DNA from: M3007 sp965249785
GTDB taxonomy: Bacteria; Bacteroidota; Bacteroidia; Chitinophagales; Saprospiraceae
DNA length: 64,000 nt
Direction: 5' to 3'
Assembly (NCBI GenBank): GCA_965249785.1
Contig: CBDFMU010000005.1
Location: 1-64,000 of the forward strand
How positions within the stretch are numbered: the stretch's first letter is position 1; each line of letters opens with the position of its first letter. The notes beneath the pieces were generated by a model. That model was not told the origin of the DNA, did not search any database, and was given only the letters and a program-made list of their open reading frames with translations. This document shows positions 26,029 through 35,210 of this stretch, piece by piece. The translations under genes and the position numbers were made by a program.

Positions 26029-28836
26029 TTACAATTTTTTGTCAACATTGACTTGTACACCGATGATTTCCAGTCGGCGTTCGCGGGAAGCGGGTACACT
26101 ATACCACGATCGCCGCACGTCATCAATATTATCACTGATGCCGGGTGGGGCTTTCGCTTCGCCGTTGGGTTCCTGCTTGATGATGAGCTGGCCAGATTCT
26201 ACGAATTTCTTGTAAATCCCGCCGTCAAAAATCAAAAAGTGATTGAGTACGCTGGATACCCGACGAGCGGTCAGGTTTAGATTGTAGGCACTTCCGGCGC
26301 GCGGCGAGGCATAACCTTTCAGGGTAATTTCAATCTTATCGCCCCGACTCATCAGTTCGTACAGGATTTCGGAGAAGTTCATCAACTTATTCCAGCCGCC
26401 CCGTATGTCGCGCTCGAAGAAGACATCCAGCGAATCGCTTTCCTGTTGCAATTCATTGCCAGTCATCCCAGCAGTATATGTTTCAATAAAATCCTGTTTC
26501 CGGCGAATGTAGGTCACGTAAGTGGCCCGGTATTCCTGCTTGGTCAGCGTAGCCAGCGTACGCTTGTCCGGTTCGTCGTTGTCGAAATACAATTTGATCG
26601 GCAAATAACGGGTAAGAATCAGTGGACGCAGGTATAATTTCTGAACAACAGTCTGAAAATCAACTTCTTGCAGGTTTTGTTCTTCCGTATTGAATTCCAG
26701 CGAATCTCGCGAATAATCCGCTTTGGTGGCGGTGATCCGATAACGTTTTTTGAAATCAATGGTCGTTTCGTACAGGTTGCTGATAGTGCTGCTGGTGTAA
26801 TCGCCAACGATTTTTTCACCAGCCTTCGTAATTTCTACCAGCCGGAAAGTGACGTTGTTCAGTGGTTCTTTGCTAACATAATCATAGGAAAGGGCTTTGA
26901 AATCAAGCCCCCGACGTAGATAAAGTTTTGTAGTCAGCGTTTGGCTACCTGTCAAACCTACTGTCGTTACTTCCGAAGAATCAATGGTGTAACCGGCTTT
27001 GGAGACGACCACCTTGTAGCGGTGATTGAACTGCAAGTCGTAATTATAAGTGTTGTCAGCCGGGTGCATATCCGTGCGGGTAGTCACGGCACTGGTTCCT
27101 CCTGTGGCAGTAATACTGGGCGAACCGAGGTCCATAAAGCGCACGGTAGCACCGGGAATTGGCACGTTAGTCCCTTTTTCAAATACGGTGGCTACCAAAT
27201 TGACCTTGGCGGGCGCGAGGTAAAGTTTTTGCACCATCACGTCGCGCCAAATGCTTTTAGGCGTAGTGAAGCGAACAGTATCCGGCTCATACCCTTCCTT
27301 GGTAGCGATGAGCATATAATCCCGGCCCGGCGACACGGCGAAGGGCGTAAAAGCACCCGGCACCTTGGTTTTTATTTCCTCGCCAGGGCCGTGTGAGGTC
27401 ATTTCGATCAGTCGGATTTCCGTACCACGCAGCGAATCCTGGGTTCCTTTGATAAAGGTCACCGCCAGCATTTGCGGCTTGATAAGGTCGGCTTTATAGA
27501 TATCGTAGCAGCAGGCTTCTTCCGAGTCGTTGAAACTGCCGCGCCGATTGGAAGCCATGAAAACAGACCGCTCACCATCGCTCAAAGTGTAATACACATC
27601 GTTGGCCGAGGAATTGTAAGGCAAACCCATGTGCATTGGTTCAGACCATTGATTATCAAAGCCTTTGCTACTGTAAATATCGAATCCACCCAAAGTGCGA
27701 CGGCCCATCGTGCTGAAATACAGCGTCGCCGATTTGGAATGATAAAATGGTGTAACGTCGTCCTCTTTGGTATTAATGGTGCTCAGGTTTACGGGCACCG
27801 AGAATCCATCTGCCAGTATCTGGCTGGCCCAAATATCGCGTTTGCCTTTACCGCCGGGACGGTCGCTCACGAAATATAGCACTTCCTGGGTGCTGTTTGG
27901 GGCGTGGCCTACGCTCGGCTCGGTGGTGGTGTAACCAGCTGCATTTACGGGTTCCGGCAACTTCATGGCTGGCCCCCAGGTACCATTTGGCAGTCGGTGA
28001 CGCTGATAAATATCACAGCGGATAATGGCCGTTTCGACAAATTCACCGATGGTATAGTACATCACATTCCCGGCCTGATTGAAGGTCACGTGTGCAGTAT
28101 GCAGATTGTCTTCGTTGAAATTGGTTGGCTGCACCAGGAGCGTATCGGCCTGCTGCGTCCCGGTCATGACTTTTATCAAATGGCGTTTTGGAAAACGCTT
28201 GTCTTTTTCAAAAGGAAAACTATACGAGGAATAATACAACGTATCGTGGACCATCAAGGGAGAAAACTCCGAATACTCCACTGTATTGACGTCTGGCAAC
28301 AGCGTGAGCGGAATATCGGAATGATCGTTCAGCAATATATCGGCGGCCCATTCGGCATTTTTTTGACTTTCTTTTGCCTGCTCGATGGTGGCCTGCGAAG
28401 TATTGGGCGGCATTTCACCATTCAGGAAACGGACGTATAGTGCGTTGGCTTCGCTGAAACGCTCCAGGCGAAACTTCACGTCGGCCCAGTGCAAAAGGGC
28501 CAGTCCATCCAGACCAACCATTTTATTGGCCACCATGCGTCCATACGCCGTATCGGCCCGCTCGAAAGCGGATAGGGCCACTGCTGCTTTGCCAACGCCG
28601 TCCAGCGCAGCCATATTGAGGCTATCTGCTTGCACAATGCGATAACTGTATTGCATAGCGGTATTGTAATCGCCAGCATCATAGGCTTTTTCGGCAGACT
28701 CCAGCATGGATGCCTTGGAGGGTGCCCGGTCGGTCTCTTTATTAATACGGTCAGACACGCCGAGCTGGGCACTCGCTACTTGCCAGCCAAGCAAGAAGAG
28801 AAAAGATAATAGGTATGGGTAAAGTGATTTGCTCAT
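26029..28836 (-). CDS. TPR-PD40-OmpA outer membrane protein
   Basis: A 935-residue protein with a signal peptide ending GWQVASAQ. Order: TPR-like helices (about 35-160), WD40-like/PD40 beta-propeller (about 190-470; EVLYFVSDRPGGKGKRDIWA and ATLYFSTMGRRTLGGFDIYS), three carboxypeptidase-regulatory-like beta sandwiches (about 480-730), and a C-terminal OmpA domain (IKLYFDNDEPDKRT; ITLKGYASPRAGSAYNLNLT; ARRVSSVLNHF) that should bind peptidoglycan. This layout is like PorE/OmpA proteins encoded with porP/sprF in T9SS clusters. It probably anchors the outer-membrane complex to the cell wall. The in-frame extension to 28926 would overlap the preceding gene; the ATG at 28836 precedes the signal peptide. 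Confidence 0.9.
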   Translation of the reverse strand: MSKSLYPYLLSFLFLLGWQVASAQLGVSDRINKETDRAPSKASMLESAEKAYDAGDYNTAMQYSYRIVQADSLNMAALDGVGKAAVALSAFERADTAYGRMVANKMVGLDGLALLHWADVKFRLERFSEANALYVRFLNGEMPPNTSQATIEQAKESQKNAEWAADILLNDHSDIPLTLLPDVNTVEYSEFSPLMVHDTLYYSSYSFPFEKDKRFPKRHLIKVMTGTQQADTLLVQPTNFNEDNLHTAHVTFNQAGNVMYYTIGEFVETAIIRCDIYQRHRLPNGTWGPAMKLPEPVNAAGYTTTEPSVGHAPNSTQEVLYFVSDRPGGKGKRDIWASQILADGFSVPVNLSTINTKEDDVTPFYHSKSATLYFSTMGRRTLGGFDIYSSKGFDNQWSEPMHMGLPYNSSANDVYYTLSDGERSVFMASNRRGSFNDSEEACCYDIYKADLIKPQMLAVTFIKGTQDSLRGTEIRLIEMTSHGPGEEIKTKVPGAFTPFAVSPGRDYMLIATKEGYEPDTVRFTTPKSIWRDVMVQKLYLAPAKVNLVATVFEKGTNVPIPGATVRFMDLGSPSITATGGTSAVTTRTDMHPADNTYNYDLQFNHRYKVVVSKAGYTIDSSEVTTVGLTGSQTLTTKLYLRRGLDFKALSYDYVSKEPLNNVTFRLVEITKAGEKIVGDYTSSTISNLYETTIDFKKRYRITATKADYSRDSLEFNTEEQNLQEVDFQTVVQKLYLRPLILTRYLPIKLYFDNDEPDKRTLATLTKQEYRATYVTYIRRKQDFIETYTAGMTGNELQQESDSLDVFFERDIRGGWNKLMNFSEILYELMSRGDKIEITLKGYASPRAGSAYNLNLTARRVSSVLNHFLIFDGGIYKKFVESGQLIIKQEPNGEAKAPPGISDNIDDVRRSWYSVPASRERRLEIIGVQVNVDKKL

Positions 28837-28865
28837 AATATTAAGAAAAAAGGCCCTGAGATGAT

Positions 28866-29570
28866 TTAAAAAAACTTGAAGCCTATGCCAATTGTAGAAA
28901 ACCATGCGGTACCATCTGCATACCATTTTGCAGGAGGTTGCGAAATATTTTGATAAGTATATTCAAAAGTCAAATCTTGAAATGATTTATGCCCAAAAGC
29001 ATAACTAATATTCAATCCAATATCAATTCTTTTGAATAAAATGACTCCAAACTCAAAACCAACCTCTGGTACTATCTGCGTGGTTGAATATGGGTAATTA
29101 TAAACAATCCCTGCAATCTCTGCATCCGTTCGACTATCAATTACATCTGATATTTCAGCCTCATTAGTTGGAAATGATTTTTGAAGATTCATCATTAATA
29201 TTGGCTTACAGTAAAGCCAGTCTTTTTTCAGCAAATCATATCCAGCACCAATACTAAACCTGCGAACATTTAAGTAACTCGCTCCACTTCCACCCCAACT
29301 ATATCCAATATTTGGATCATAAGGGCGATCAATACTAAAATCTGTCCAACCTTCGAAGTAAGAATAGCCAAGAGAAGCCCTCCACCTTTTGCCGAAAGAG
29401 TGTTGATATTGAAACATATTAAAGTTACGGTTTGTGTATTCTTCATATTGATTAATCACAGGAGTAACAGTCTTGGAGTTATAGAACATTTGACCAAAAT
29501 TGTACTTCAATGTCTGAGCATTAACAAAATTAAATTTCATGATCAAAATCAAAATCAAAACCCTCTCCAT
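28866..29570 (-). CDS. Small outer-membrane beta-barrel-like protein
   Basis: A 234-residue protein with a short signal peptide (ILILIMKFNFVNAQ). The mature part is a series of amphipathic strands rich in aromatic and glycine residues (WRASLGYSYFEGWTDFS, RFSIGAGYDLL, IDIGLNISYAFGHKSF) and ends with a C-terminal phenylalanine (IGIGFKFF), as expected of an outer-membrane beta-barrel. It lies between porP/sprF and the OmpA gene with gaps of 11 and 29 bases, so it is part of the operon. It is more AT-rich than both neighbours, which may indicate later insertion. I do not recognise a named family. Confidence 0.75.
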   Translation of the reverse strand: MERVLILILIMKFNFVNAQTLKYNFGQMFYNSKTVTPVINQYEEYTNRNFNMFQYQHSFGKRWRASLGYSYFEGWTDFSIDRPYDPNIGYSWGGSGASYLNVRRFSIGAGYDLLKKDWLYCKPILMMNLQKSFPTNEAEISDVIDSRTDAEIAGIVYNYPYSTTQIVPEVGFEFGVILFKRIDIGLNISYAFGHKSFQDLTFEYTYQNISQPPAKWYADGTAWFSTIGIGFKFF

Positions 29571-29581
29571 GAAGAGTACTT

Positions 29582-30715
29582 TTAAATGAATGGACAGGAT
29601 TTAAAGACTGGCAATGGTTTTACTTTGTAAAGACGATAGATAAGTGACAATTCGGGGCCACCGCGGCCATTGGTCAGCTTGTTGATTTCCGACCAGCTAT
29701 TCATGTCGTAAGAAAAGCCAAGCGTCCAGGTGCGCCACAGTACTTCGACGTGAGGAATGAAAGCATCACTATAGCGGTGACGGAAATCCACGCCGATTTG
29801 CAGGGCCAGTTCTTCATAGGCGTTGCGGTTCAGGTGAAGCCGTCCACCGATGCCGTACACGATTTCCTGATAAGTGCCCTGTTTCTGATACTGCACTTGA
29901 CCTACCAAATCCATCGCACCCGTCAACTGCGCCAGGCCAATGGCATACAGCGACATTTTGGAGCGCAGCCGTACTTCGCCAGCATTATCAGATACATTAT
30001 AATTCCAGAAATCGTGGTTGGGCCGATTGATGTGGTGTAGCCCGCCGCCAATATCGAGTCGGCTGCGTTCTTTGTCTGCTTGCAAACGGAAATTGAGGCC
30101 CGCACTCAGGTCGAAATATTTGAGGCTATTATTTTCAAACAACTGACTTTCACGAACATCGGCGTTTGGATCATACACACAATCAATCCATTGCGCATCG
30201 AAAGAGATGCTGTTGGTGCTGAAAGCGCGCTGGCCAAAAGCTGGTGTAACCCCTAGCGTCAGGAATTTATTGCGTCCTAGTACGTGCGTGAATGATACCG
30301 GAATACCGATCTGGGTGGAGGTAAGCCGCAAATCGCCCTGCCGGTCGTAATCAAATAACAGGCCAGCCGTGATGTAACGGTCGTATTTACCCTTATTGTA
30401 GTAGATTTTGTTCTCTATGCTGCCCGCAAAGGTGAGGTAAGGCACCAGTTTGCTGGGGTCCACGCGCCATTGATTCCGATAATTGGCTACAAAGCGCATA
30501 TCACCACCGAAGGCTCCGGTCAGCCCTGGATTCAGATTGATCGGCGAATTGCCAAATTGGGAGAAGTGAATATCCTGGGCGCTCAGCGCGAGCACAAAGA
30601 GGACGAAAGCCGGAACTAAGAGATGTCGCAAACGAGAGGTAATATTCTTCACAAGCGCTGAAAGTTTAATATTTAAAAAAGGGTTTCTGCCACTAAAGTT
30701 ATCGTAACGAAACAA
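29582..30715 (-). CDS. PorP/SprF family type IX secretion membrane protein
   Basis: A 377-residue outer-membrane protein of the PorP/SprF family. After the signal peptide (VLFVLALSAQ) it starts DIHFSQFGNSPINLNPGLTG, the family hallmark, and continues with barrel strands such as DMRFVANYRNQWR and RYITAGLLFDYDRQGD. In Flavobacterium johnsoniae SprF is needed to deliver SprB to the cell surface; here the SprB-like protein is three genes downstream in the same operon. No internal ATG precedes the signal peptide, so 30715 is used; a GTG at 30652 is a shorter option. Confidence 0.93.
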   Translation of the reverse strand: MFRYDNFSGRNPFLNIKLSALVKNITSRLRHLLVPAFVLFVLALSAQDIHFSQFGNSPINLNPGLTGAFGGDMRFVANYRNQWRVDPSKLVPYLTFAGSIENKIYYNKGKYDRYITAGLLFDYDRQGDLRLTSTQIGIPVSFTHVLGRNKFLTLGVTPAFGQRAFSTNSISFDAQWIDCVYDPNADVRESQLFENNSLKYFDLSAGLNFRLQADKERSRLDIGGGLHHINRPNHDFWNYNVSDNAGEVRLRSKMSLYAIGLAQLTGAMDLVGQVQYQKQGTYQEIVYGIGGRLHLNRNAYEELALQIGVDFRHRYSDAFIPHVEVLWRTWTLGFSYDMNSWSEINKLTNGRGGPELSLIYRLYKVKPLPVFKSCPFI

Positions 30716-30873
30716 GTTTTGATTTCGGTATAGTCAAAGAGTGTACCAACAGTCGGAGGGCCGACCGGCGTAAAGGCGGTAGTGGAACATTAAAAGACGG
30801 TGGGATGATGAATAAAATTCACCGACTGCCGCGGGGCGGGCAGAAACTAATCATGGGATGAGAGAAACAAATG

Positions 30874-30902
30874 CAAAGGTATTAATTTCATTTACGTGCA
30901 AA
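30874..30902 (-). promoter_or_regulatory. Promoter of the T9SS operon
   Basis: On the minus strand TACCTTTG (30881-30874) matches TAnnTTTG exactly. TTTTTG lies 17 bases upstream (near 30899), close to the usual 19. The start codon is about 160 bases further on, leaving a long leader that contains a small inverted repeat (cagtcgg at 30750 with ccgactg at 30822). Confidence 0.55.
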
Positions 30903-30989
30903 AACTTTACCGCTTCTTTGTAAGAATATTGTTTATACGGTATAAAACTGTCAGGTAACGGTCAAAATGCTGTTATTTTTTTCAGATTA

Positions 30990-31679
30990 TCAGGAATGGG
31001 CGGCTGAAGACCCCATTTTTTTGGCGCACAGTATCCAGTTGCCCTGGGTATCAATCGCCCAGGAATCAGGAAATATTTTTTTGAAGGTACGCTCATAAAA
31101 TCTTTCGGCGGCTACTTTATCTTTCGGTGCTCCATGCAGGCGATTGAATAAAAGCATCCCGCCGGGGCGAATCAGCATATCGCAGTTGCGCAAAAACTCC
31201 GGGGTCTCGAACTGCGGCGGGGTCAAATCATCCTCAAAAACATCGACGATGACCATATCGAAAGTATCCTGACAAACCTCCACGAAGACTTCTGCATCGG
31301 CAGTAATTACATCTACCGAACTTTTCAAGCGGGAGATCGTATAACGCAGGGCCAGTTCTGTCACCGTCTCGTCCCATTCTACCGCCGTATAGTGGTAGCT
31401 ACGCCCGTATTTCTGCTCCAGCAACACCGGAATACTACCCAGACCCAGGCCCAGCAACAGCACATCCTCGAATACGTATTGTTCCAGTTTCAGTTCGCCA
31501 AAAGCAATATCGAAATTGCGGTACAAGTCGTCCCAGGAATAAATCGCATCACCGCTCAGCAATTGCACCCGCCCTTTATCCAGCGTGACGGTGAGTTCCG
31601 GATTTTGTTCCGAGCCAGTCTCCTCCAGCGTCAGCGGCGTGACGTGCGAGATCCATTTTTTCCACCAGGGAATTTGCAT
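30990..31679 (-). CDS. Spermidine-synthase-like methyltransferase fold protein
   Basis: A 229-residue protein with the Rossmann fold of spermidine synthases and SAM methyltransferases. It has VLLLGLGLGSIPVLLEQ (glycine-rich nucleotide loop, near residue 73), YTAVEWDETVTELA (acidic end of strand 2) and DMVIVDVFEDDLTPPQF, which matches the spermidine synthase D-x-F pattern. The N-terminal beta hairpin of true spermidine synthase is reduced, and the catalytic DxxDP is changed, so it may not make polyamines. A single-gene unit between repeats; substrate unknown. Confidence 0.8.
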   Translation of the reverse strand: MQIPWWKKWISHVTPLTLEETGSEQNPELTVTLDKGRVQLLSGDAIYSWDDLYRNFDIAFGELKLEQYVFEDVLLLGLGLGSIPVLLEQKYGRSYHYTAVEWDETVTELALRYTISRLKSSVDVITADAEVFVEVCQDTFDMVIVDVFEDDLTPPQFETPEFLRNCDMLIRPGGMLLFNRLHGAPKDKVAAERFYERTFKKIFPDSWAIDTQGNWILCAKKMGSSAAHS

Positions 31680-31807
31680 ATACTTAATGTGGTAAATGTG
31701 GCTAATGTGAACAAATAATAAATATGGTCAATGTGAAAATGTGGTCAATGTGCTGAAACGCGAACGTAACACATGGACCACATTTAACCGATTGGCCACA
31801 TTTTTAT
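31680..31807. repeat. Imperfect hairpin of iterated AATGTGGTC words
   Basis: The left half iterates AATGTGGTAAATGTGG / AATGTGGTCAATGTG words; the right half has their complement (GGACCACATTTAACC, TTGGCCACATTTTT). The same word set is present at 7015-7055. No coding potential. Confidence 0.6.
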
Positions 31808-34800
31808 TTAATTTTCCTTTTTCTTCTTTTTAAACGGATCCCAGGTTTCCAGTTTTTTCTTGGCTTCTTCCACCGTTTTTGTGCCTTTGTCGCCGCCTAA
31901 TACTTCCTCGGCCTTTTTGGTCGCTTCTGCCCCAACTTTTCCACCAACTTCCTGGCCGAGTTTATCCTTGGCTGCTTGGGTCGCCTTATCGGTGGCTTCT
32001 TTTATTTTCTTGTCAGCAATCACTTTCAGGCTGTCGGCAGCCTTTTGGGCAGCGGCGGCAGCTTTCTGTTTGCCTTTATCCAGCTCGCGGCTGGCAACAT
32101 TTTTGAGTGAATCGCGGGCTTTGTCTACCGTCGCTTGCAAGGTCGCAGAAGCCTCGTCTTTCAAGGTGCTTTCGCCGTCAGAACCTAGCACTTTCATGGC
32201 CACTTTTGGGCTAAACAGCGAGCCAGTCAGGTCGAAGCGAACGTTGATAAATTCGCCTTGAGCAATGTTCACATTATACTTAGAGGCTTCTTTGGCAAGA
32301 AAGTCTATACCGGAATTAGCCGCCGTACCGAGCAATTTGCGGGGGGCTTTGGTGGTGATCTGGTAATTCATTTCATTGGTAAGACTATGCGTGCCACCGA
32401 TCTTCATCGCCACATCGCGCATCTTCACATCGAAGGGTTTGATCGTGACGGTGCCATCTTTTATTTCAAACCAGTTTTTGGTATTTTTCAATTCCAGTTT
32501 GCTCAAATATGGCACGTTCAATTTCGTGCTAATTTCAGTCAACGGTTTGAAATTGTTGAGAATAGCACTCAGCGTCTCAATGAAACCAGCCGCCGACAAA
32601 GTAGAAAAATCGGGGGTCATATTCTTGCCCAGCAGTCCGCTCATGGACAATGTAGTGTTGAATCTTCCATCAATCAACTGCGCCACCGGAGCCAGTGCTT
32701 TCACCGTGGCGAAAGTTTGGAAAGCGTCTTTGAAGCCCATATTCAGCAAAGCCAAATCTATATTAAAGGCAGGTTTGGCAGCATTTTGAGTGTTGTATTC
32801 GCCATTCAAACCGACCTTGCCGCCCAATACCTGTGCCGTGCAATCTTTTAGTTTAGCGGCCCCGTTTTTGACGATGATCTGGCCATCCAGATTATCGAGA
32901 TCCATGTTGGTGTACTTGATCTTATCGAACTTGGCATTGATCGTCATATCCACATTTTCCGGCACCAGCATGACCTCGGCAGGTGGTACAGCCGCTGTTT
33001 TGTTGGCGGGTGCAGCAGTAGCGGCGGGCGCATCGGTCATGAAATAATTGGCATCAAAATACATGGAACCCAAGTTGATAACACCCGACACGGTACGGTT
33101 GTCAAACAAGTAATCCCAGGCATTCAAAATGGTGCCGCTGCCGTGCAAATCACTGGCTCCGATCTTCATCCCGAAATCATTGATCGTCATTTTGTTGGGC
33201 GTAAAGTGGCCCTTCATATCCAGATTGGACATATCATAGGTGTCGTATTTCAACTTATTGATCTTGCCGTCCATCGTAAAATCCCAGCGGTCAAACACCT
33301 TTTCGCTGGCGGCAGTAGTGGTCGTCGCAGCGGCTGGTACATCGGCAGGGGCCTTGCTGCCATCGGTGGGTGCAGGTTCCATCCACTCGTTGGCATCGAA
33401 ATAATTGGAGGTGAAAACGAGGTTGCCGCGCATGGTTTTGGTGGTGCTGAAATACGCCAATATATTATCTATGCTTCCCGAGGCACGCAGATCGCTACGC
33501 CCTAGTTTGGCATCAAAATTCTTAATCTCCACACGTTGCGGGGTCAGGCTGGTGCTCAAGGAATTGATCGTCACCGCTGGCGTACCCTCGGCGCGATAAT
33601 TCACCCCCGTCATACCGAAGTCGCCCGCCATTTGCACCTGGTCATATAGTTGATGTTCGATCTGGCTCATAGCGGCTTTGATCGTCATATTGGCCTTGAT
33701 AATACCGCTCAATTCCTGCACACCAGCCATCGGGAACGCCTTGGCCAGTTCGCCGAGATTCAGCGTACCGTTGAGGCGCGTATCCACGTTCGGATCGCTT
33801 TCCGGCGTTTTCAGGAAAAAGCGGCCTTCCAGCGGATTAGAACCGATTTTCAAGCTGAAAGCCGGAATATTCACGGTCATATCATTCAGCCGCTGCGACG
33901 GGCTGTTGATGGAAGCATCCACGTTGATGTTGGTCACGCCCAATGGCAGGCTCGGATATTTGAAATCCGCATTGCCCACTTTGAAGTCCAGTTTGAAAGC
34001 CGGATAGGTTTTCTCGTTATAAGTGCCTTTGGCGAAGCCGGAAAATTGCACCGTCCCGTTGGTCTGCACATCCTTAAAATCTGCGGTGTATGCTCCGGGA
34101 ATAATGGATAGAAAACTCTTGAATGTATTTTGCGGCGTGCTGAACGTCAGGTCCATCTTGATGTCCTCGCTCCCTGCCGGCATCTGTACCCAGCCATCCA
34201 GTAGCAGTTGCAAGTCATTCACTTTCAAATCATTATCCTTCAAAGTAAACTTCATCGCCTTCATGTCGGCATTCAACGTCACGTTCCAGTCAGTGCGGGA
34301 ATTGACCAAATACGACGTACCACCGTAGTCAAACGAGGCTTTTTGCACCGCCGTTTTCATCACCAAATCGTAGATGTCAGACGTAAATTCGCCACTGCCT
34401 TCATGTTCCAAACCCAAAAATTCCGCACGAACTCCCAGGGATTTATCGTCGTAGAGTAATTTTCCATCCTCAATGCTGTATTTTTCCAAACGAATGGCAG
34501 TACTGCCTTCCTCGGTAGCCGTAGGCTTGGTCACGTCTTGGGCTTTGGTAATATCGTAGTTGGCCTGCCCATTGGAAAGCACGTAAACGCGAATGTCCGG
34601 GCTTTTAAAAAACAAGCCTTTGATGTCCACTTGACTACCAAAAATGGCTGACCACAAATCCACAGTCACATCCAAACGCTCGCATTGCACGAGTTTCACC
34701 CCGTCGAAAGCACCTACACCAGTGATGTCCAGCCCGTCCAAACCAACCGATAATTTTGGAAAATGCCGGAATACCGACAAGTTTACGTCCTTAAAATCGA

Positions 34801-34936
34801 GCGTGGCATTCAGACTTTCGTTGGCAGCCTTTTTTATTTGGGCAGTGATTTGATCTTTAAATAAATATGGCACCGCGATCAATACCCCGATCAGGAGCAC
34901 AAAAAAGACGGCCAGGCCAAAAAGAAATTTTTTCAT
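31808..34936 (-). CDS. AsmA-family protein
   Basis: A 1042-residue AsmA-like protein. It starts with one inner-membrane helix (FLFGLAVFFVLLIGVLIAVPY, residues 4-24) and the AsmA N-terminal motif DLSV-type sequence (FKDVNLSVFRHFPKLSVGLDGLDI). A long repetitive beta-rich middle with two Ala/Pro/Thr-rich linkers follows, and then the AsmA C-terminal domain (LSAAGFIETLSAILNNF, KLNVPYLSKLELKNTKNWF). The last 110 residues are an Ala/Lys/Asp coiled coil. Large AsmA/TamB-like proteins bridge the periplasm and are linked to phospholipid transport to the outer membrane; the role here is inferred. Single-gene transcript. Confidence 0.88.
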   Translation of the reverse strand: MKKFLFGLAVFFVLLIGVLIAVPYLFKDQITAQIKKAANESLNATLDFKDVNLSVFRHFPKLSVGLDGLDITGVGAFDGVKLVQCERLDVTVDLWSAIFGSQVDIKGLFFKSPDIRVYVLSNGQANYDITKAQDVTKPTATEEGSTAIRLEKYSIEDGKLLYDDKSLGVRAEFLGLEHEGSGEFTSDIYDLVMKTAVQKASFDYGGTSYLVNSRTDWNVTLNADMKAMKFTLKDNDLKVNDLQLLLDGWVQMPAGSEDIKMDLTFSTPQNTFKSFLSIIPGAYTADFKDVQTNGTVQFSGFAKGTYNEKTYPAFKLDFKVGNADFKYPSLPLGVTNINVDASINSPSQRLNDMTVNIPAFSLKIGSNPLEGRFFLKTPESDPNVDTRLNGTLNLGELAKAFPMAGVQELSGIIKANMTIKAAMSQIEHQLYDQVQMAGDFGMTGVNYRAEGTPAVTINSLSTSLTPQRVEIKNFDAKLGRSDLRASGSIDNILAYFSTTKTMRGNLVFTSNYFDANEWMEPAPTDGSKAPADVPAAATTTTAASEKVFDRWDFTMDGKINKLKYDTYDMSNLDMKGHFTPNKMTINDFGMKIGASDLHGSGTILNAWDYLFDNRTVSGVINLGSMYFDANYFMTDAPAATAAPANKTAAVPPAEVMLVPENVDMTINAKFDKIKYTNMDLDNLDGQIIVKNGAAKLKDCTAQVLGGKVGLNGEYNTQNAAKPAFNIDLALLNMGFKDAFQTFATVKALAPVAQLIDGRFNTTLSMSGLLGKNMTPDFSTLSAAGFIETLSAILNNFKPLTEISTKLNVPYLSKLELKNTKNWFEIKDGTVTIKPFDVKMRDVAMKIGGTHSLTNEMNYQITTKAPRKLLGTAANSGIDFLAKEASKYNVNIAQGEFINVRFDLTGSLFSPKVAMKVLGSDGESTLKDEASATLQATVDKARDSLKNVASRELDKGKQKAAAAAQKAADSLKVIADKKIKEATDKATQAAKDKLGQEVGGKVGAEATKKAEEVLGGDKGTKTVEEAKKKLETWDPFKKKKKEN

Positions 34937-35210
34937 GAATAACTATATGTTTAAGTGGTTGATTGCCAATTGTGTAAAATTAAAAGATGCGATAGCAAAA
35001 CATTTGGTTGGGCGGAGCAAAGTAAACGATGTTCGGAGGATATTTTTTACACAAACGGGAAAATGAATCTTTGGTCACTTTTCTATTACGTAACGTTTTC
35101 GCCCGGGCTAAAGTCAAAATATGGACGACCAAATGAATAAACCCACCTAAACATTCTAAACCCCCGCTCCAGCCGTTCTAAATATGAACTGGCTGCTGTA
35201 CTTTTACCGC
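34937..35210. other. Divergent intergenic region (asmA / rnd)
   Basis: A 274-base gap between divergently read genes. It is AT-rich in its first 150 bases, where both promoters should be; minus-strand TTACTTTG at 35018-35025 is near the promoter consensus. The word CTAAAC/TTCTAAAC recurs just before the rnd start. No convincing small gene is seen. Confidence 0.35.

Noticed and set aside
30990..31679. True spermidine synthase
   Set aside because: The Rossmann core fits, but the N-terminal domain is short and the catalytic DxxDP motif is altered, so only a spermidine-synthase-like fold is claimed.
34955..35140. 61-codon plus-strand frame in the asmA-rnd gap
   Set aside because: No conserved-looking sequence, AT-rich promoter region, cysteine-rich random composition.
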